From: an uncultured Christensenella sp.
GTDB taxonomy: Bacteria; Bacillota; Clostridia; Christensenellales; UBA1242
Length of the DNA stretch: 64,000 nt
NCBI GenBank assembly: GCA_949282135.1
Contig: CASDOR010000009.1
Location: 1-64,000, forward strand
Reading direction: 5' to 3'
This document shows positions 61,317-64,000 of the stretch, piece by piece. The translations under genes were made by a program, and so were the position numbers. The notes below the pieces were generated by a model. The model was given only the letters and a program-made list of their open reading frames with translations. It was not told the DNA's origin and searched no databases. Positions within the stretch are counted from its first letter, which is position 1, and every line of letters begins with the position of its first letter.

Positions 61317-61423
61317 ATATACACCTCTAAATTAAAATCAACTAGTTTATTATGTTCTTCAATAAATTTAGCACAAAAAAAGATAGGTTATCAAAAACCT
61401 ATCTATTTTTTGTATAACAACTT

Positions 61424-62215
61424 TTAAATTTTATCTAAAATATCGTCAGCATCATGAACATAAACTTTATCTAAACAATATTTATCTTTATCATAATAAT
61501 GTCCGTCATAGAAAATTTTTCCTTGACACTTTTTAACCTCATTAATAAATGCGTTATATTGTTCCATCGTCCATTCTGTTTCATAAATTGGCTTATCTTT
61601 TACCAACTCTGGACTATAACTTATAATTTTCGCATTTGCTGGATATTTTGTAAGTAGTTGATTAGTAGGATGAAAATTCTCTGGCTTAACAAGTGTGATA
61701 TATTCCAAAACTCCATACTCACGATTTTTCCATAGATATTCAAAATGAACTTTACCATGTTTCCAATGCTTTTCAAGTCAATTACGACTTATCGTTGGTC
61801 TGGCATTATCAAATATCAAAATCAAATGAATATGATATCTATTAAATCCATTACAATAACATTCGACTTTTCTTATTATTTTGAAACTACCATACTTATA
61901 CCTCGCATTTGCTAAAAACTTATTAAATTCGGCTAAAAGATTATCTCACGCCATCTCTCCACTCGTTCCAAGAGTCATAAACACGCACTTATCATAGTCT
62001 AAACACACATTGAATAATTTTTTACGACTTCTTTTTAAATTTTTTGCTTCCTGCCTCTTCGACATAAAAGGTTGGTCTCTCTTTATTACCTTTTGTGGTG
62101 TAGGAGGCAGGCTTGAAACATATTCATCATTAAAAAATGGATTGTATGGATGAATGTTGACAATAATTCGATTTTCATAAACCGAGATTTTTATTTTTTT
62201 ATCTTCTTGAATCAT
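61424..62215 (-). pseudogene. rep: HUH replication initiator/relaxase with two in-frame TGA codons
   Basis: One frame of 264 codons runs from an ATG at 62215 (AAGGAGAAAAAA upstream) to TAA-type stop at 61424. TGA interrupts it at 61946-61948 and 61778-61780, both where tryptophan is expected (GEMA-TGA-DNLLAEF; TISRN-TGA-LEKHW). No frameshift is present. Motif 1 is CVFMTLGTSG, motif 2 is RYHIHLILIF (HUH), and a conserved Tyr lies in NREYGVLEYITL. This fits rolling-circle Rep/HUH relaxases and would let the excised element replicate or be mobilised. It is inactive if TGA is read as stop. Confidence 0.78.
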
Positions 62216-62764
62216 CTTTTTTTTCTCCTTAATATATAAAATTTTAGTTTTATGTGAAAAACTAATAAAAACATAAAAATGAAAATGTTGTTACGTCATA
62301 ATAAATCCTCCTTAATTTAAAAATGGATAGAGTTAGGGGATAAAAAAATAATAAATATTTTTTACCCCTATAATAAATTTAGTGTAATTTTTTTCGCGTG
62401 AAAATATTTTAAATCAAAAGTTGGGAGTTTTATTCGTAATAAACATATACCTCATAACTTACGATATATTATTCGTTATATTAAAAATAGGAAGATATTA
62501 AATAATTAGATTATTAATAAAAATTTTTGAGATTAGATTATTATTAAAATAAATAAACTTTTACTTTACATTGACACAAAGCCAAAACGCAATCGTTATA
62601 AAAATTTTTATAAAAGATTTTCACCAAAACTTGCAAAAACTAAGACTACTTACACAATTCTCATAATTTACACAACTTAGAAAACTTACCATCTCATTTT
62701 GCAAAACCTACTAAAATAACACACACTAGAAAGGTAAGAAAACCTATTTTATCAATAACAGTTA
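62216..62764. other. Right-end noncoding region with direct repeat and attP arm
   Basis: About 550 AT-rich bases between rep and attR. It contains the second copy of the 27-bp direct repeat (62524-62550), TTATAAAA-type repeats near 62595-62625 like those beside attL, and the attP left arm ending GTTA before TCTACGGA. It could also hold the rep origin, but I cannot point to a nick site. Confidence 0.5.
62524..62550. repeat. Direct repeat copy 2 (27 bp)
   Basis: Identical to 55943-55969, in the same orientation, 6.58 kb away, in the right-end noncoding region. Confidence 0.75.
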
Positions 62765-62810
62765 TCTACGGAACCAAAGGTTGGGGGTTCAAGCCCCTCT
62801 GGGTACACCA
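62765..62810 (+). pseudogene. 3' half of host tRNA-Arg(ACG), at the right junction
   Basis: It begins with TCTACGGA and continues with the 3' anticodon stem, variable loop, T-arm, acceptor strand TGGGTAC and CCA. It complements the 5' half at 49654-49692 exactly. A tRNA-type terminator follows. Confidence 0.93.
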
Positions 62811-62817
62811 AAAATCC

Positions 62818-62847
62818 AAAAAAGGCACTTAATACTAGTGCCTTTTT
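62818..62847 (+). terminator. Original terminator of the split tRNA-Arg
   Basis: AAAAAAGGCACT and AGTGCCTTTTT form a stem with T-run, eight bases after the CCA. Confidence 0.88.
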
Positions 62848-62883
62848 ATAAAAAGAAAACCATTTAAAAGTGGCCTTTTTTCA

Positions 62884-63072
62884 TTATTTAAGTCCTAGTT
62901 CTCTATCTAACATATCCTCAACATCAAGTCCTTCAATATGTGCTTTAACTCGTTTATATAGTGCTTCGTCAGTTGCGTTTGGATCTTGTTTAAAGAGTTC
63001 TTTATCATATAACCATTTATCTTCCACATTAGCTTTTCCGTCTGCTAAAGCTTGTATGACAATTTTTGCCAC
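62884..63072 (-). pseudogene. C-terminal remnant of an unknown gene, truncated by an XRE fragment
   Basis: The frame encodes KANVEDKWLYDKELFKQDPN and ends DVEDMLDRELGLK before TAA. In-frame codons continue upstream of the GTG at 63072 (LIVPSRVAKIV) until they enter the XRE fragment near 63079, where the original N-terminus is lost. No ribosome site is present. It looks like the stump of a host or older element gene cut by recombination. Family unknown. Confidence 0.55.
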
Positions 63073-63078
63073 TCTACT

Positions 63079-63355
63079 AGGAACAATAAGGCAAAATGCT
63101 CATATGTCTGCAAGAGAATTATCTCTTTTAATTGAGAAAAATGCTGGATATATTAACCGAATTGAAGCAACGGGCGATTTCTTACCAAGTATGGATATAT
63201 TTATTAGTATTCTTAAAGCATGCAATGTTACCGCAGAAGAATTCTTCTATCATGACCCAAAGAACTATAAACAAGATATGGAACTACTTGATACATTCAA
63301 AAAACTAACTAGCGAACAAAGACAACATTTAATTGAACTATTTAAAGATATTTGA
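63079..63355 (+). pseudogene. 5'-truncated copy of the element XRE regulator
   Basis: From GGAACAATAAGG onward the sequence closely parallels the intact XRE gene (60870-61145): GTIRQNAHMSARELSLLIE is identical and the end ELFKDI plus TGA-TAA is shared. The start codon and the first ~24 codons are missing. It lies about 270 bases beyond attR, outside the element. Confidence 0.85.
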
Positions 63356-63409
63356 TAAAGCTATCTCGTCCACAACACTATCTTTCATAAACCCACTAAT
63401 AACTAATTC
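63338..63409 (-). pseudogene. 3' remnant of the small gene convergent with XRE
   Basis: The minus strand encodes SGFMKDSVVDEIALSNIFK before TAG, homologous to VGLIKDKVVDEIDLSNIFK at the end of the 61128-61316 gene. The upstream part is missing. With the XRE fragment it keeps the same convergent arrangement, so both come from one related element. Confidence 0.7.
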
Positions 63410-63518
63410 TAACGGATTCTAATAATCAAATTTCAACTCAGTAGCAATTATTTGAGGTATCTACTTAAAAATTTAAAAACTACAGTTTAACCAACATAAA
63501 ATGCTAATAAAAGACACT

Positions 63519-63605
63519 AAAAAGCTAGTAAATCAAAGTGAAGCGAGTCTTCAAAAGTTATCTAACTTTTAGGGCGCACTTTACAAAATAAACTAGATTT
63601 TTTGT
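63519..63605. terminator. Composite bidirectional terminator (nested three-stem)
   Basis: CTAGT/ACTAG (63525-63529 and 63592-63596), AAAGTG/CACTTT (63535-63540 and 63577-63582) and AAAAGTT/AACTTTT (63553-63559 and 63564-63570) are nested, flanked by A- and T-runs. The inner 26 bases resemble those of the 7173-7253 terminator, all differences being transitions. It separates convergent sequences; nothing else is seen in the gap 63410-63713. Confidence 0.6.
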
Positions 63606-63713
63606 TTTGTTTTTTTAAAGCTAATTTTTTTTAATTAATAACCTATTGTAATTTTATTTTATTTGTTAAAAATTTTTAATTATTTAAATGCCTATATTTG
63701 TTAAACTATTTAT

Positions 63714-64000
63714 TTACTGGCTAGGGGCATCTTTTTTTTGACTTTCTTTCAATCTATTCTTTAAACTCTCTATCCCAGAGGAGATGTTTTCAGCCCCATA
63801 TCTCTTTTGTAGAAGAATATCTAATTCTTTAAAATCTTCTTTAAAATTTGTACTAAAATAATCCTTCTCACCTTCAATTAAGATGTTTTTAATTTCCTCT
63901 TTATTTTTATCAAAAAACGGCTTTACTATATCAATGCCTTTAGTATAGTAACAACTTCTTTCCTCCCTGCCACCAATCTTAAGGCTATGCTTTTTTGCTA
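63714..64000 (-). CDS. C-terminal part of an unknown protein (partial)
   Basis: The frame is open from the window edge to TAA at 63714, giving about 95 residues. It is helical and charged: KHSLKIGGREERSCYYTKGI, then DIVKPFFDKNKEEIKNIL, ending NRLKESQKKDAPSQ. No domain was recognised and the N-terminus lies outside the window. Confidence 0.6.
   Translation of the reverse strand, partial: AKKHSLKIGGREERSCYYTKGIDIVKPFFDKNKEEIKNILIEGEKDYFSTNFKEDFKELDILLQKRYGAENISSGIESLKNRLKESQKKDAPSQ

Larger units (their letters stand above)
49685..62772. mobile_element. 13.08-kb integrative element in the anticodon loop of tRNA-Arg
   Basis: The element is bounded by direct copies of TCTACGGA (attL 49685-49692, attR 62765-62772). 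Each joins half of one tRNA-Arg gene. It carries a tyrosine integrase, an excisionase, a complete tRNA-Arg, two DNA-binding regulators, an HUH initiator/relaxase and cargo genes. No conjugation apparatus is present, so it is best seen as an integrative mobilisable or satellite-type element. Unlike most tRNA-targeting elements it does not restore the host tRNA at attL. Confidence 0.9.

Noticed and set aside
61128-62215. Genome-wide UGA=Trp code
   Set aside because: All long host genes are intact when TGA is read as stop, and host Trp codons seen are TGG. At most the element, not the host, comes from a recoded background.
62870-63078. N-terminal extension of the XRE fragment as one plus-strand gene starting at 62870
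   Set aside because: The first ~70 codons are the antisense of the minus-strand gene remnant, Ser-rich and without a ribosome site. Homology to the XRE gene begins only near 63079, so this is a fusion scar, not an extended protein.

Overview
The window is AT-rich chromosomal DNA from an anaerobic, low-GC, endospore-forming Firmicute, most likely a gut member of the Clostridia. The evidence is strong AGGAGG-type ribosome sites, a SCIFF peptide with its radical-SAM maturase, dipicolinate synthase DpaA/DpaB, two DegV proteins, an oxygen-sensitive-type Fe-S/flavin oxidoreductase, and surface proteins with InlB-type and BspA-type repeats.

Layout. 1-2456: the N-terminal part of a very large membrane-anchored surface protein. 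3457-7094: a heterodimeric ABC exporter. 7289-12941 (minus): Tex, a DUF1015 protein, dUTPase and a phosphohexomutase. 13092-15815: a YdjG/YdjI-like envelope cluster with an SPFH and zinc-ribbon protein. 16128-16850: two small unknown genes. 17055-21038: an ABC-2 transporter and ArgRS. 21234-29482: a secreted protein, DegV, MarR divergent from a YfhO-like membrane protein, then scfB and scfA. 29524-36575: a PLP decarboxylase, an enoate-reductase-like flavoenzyme, an acyltransferase, a GT8 glycosyltransferase and alanine racemase. 36771-38213: two membrane proteins and a LURP-one-related protein.

38265-44453 is RNA-rich. A tRNA-Lys(CUU) gene is interrupted between U35 and U36 by a compact 211-nt group I intron. 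Beside it, and beside the initiator tRNA, lie odd repeats that join a tRNA 3' half to an inverted piece of the same tRNA. RsmD, a ValRS of the DDNGLPTE type and a stand-alone phage-tail-fibre-like protein lie between. 44549-49279 holds DpaB/DpaA, a P-loop ATPase, a membrane-anchored XRE regulator with three operators at exactly 31-bp spacing, DegV and a phosphodiesterase.

49685-62772 is a 13.08-kb integrative element inserted in the anticodon loop of a tRNA-Arg gene. The two tRNA halves lie at its ends, joined to an 8-bp core (TCTACGGA). The host tRNA is not rebuilt; instead the element carries a complete tRNA-Arg(ACG) next to its integrase. It also encodes an excisionase whose ribosome site can pair with a region covered by a 13-codon leader peptide, a two-domain HTH regulator, an XRE regulator with matching 17-bp operators before four transcription units, a PD-(D/E)XK-like protein and other cargo of unknown function, a BspA-like lipoprotein, and an HUH replication initiator/relaxase with two in-frame TGA codons at tryptophan-like positions. 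Just outside the right end is a fragment of a related element (62884-63412). The window ends in a partial gene at 63714-64000.
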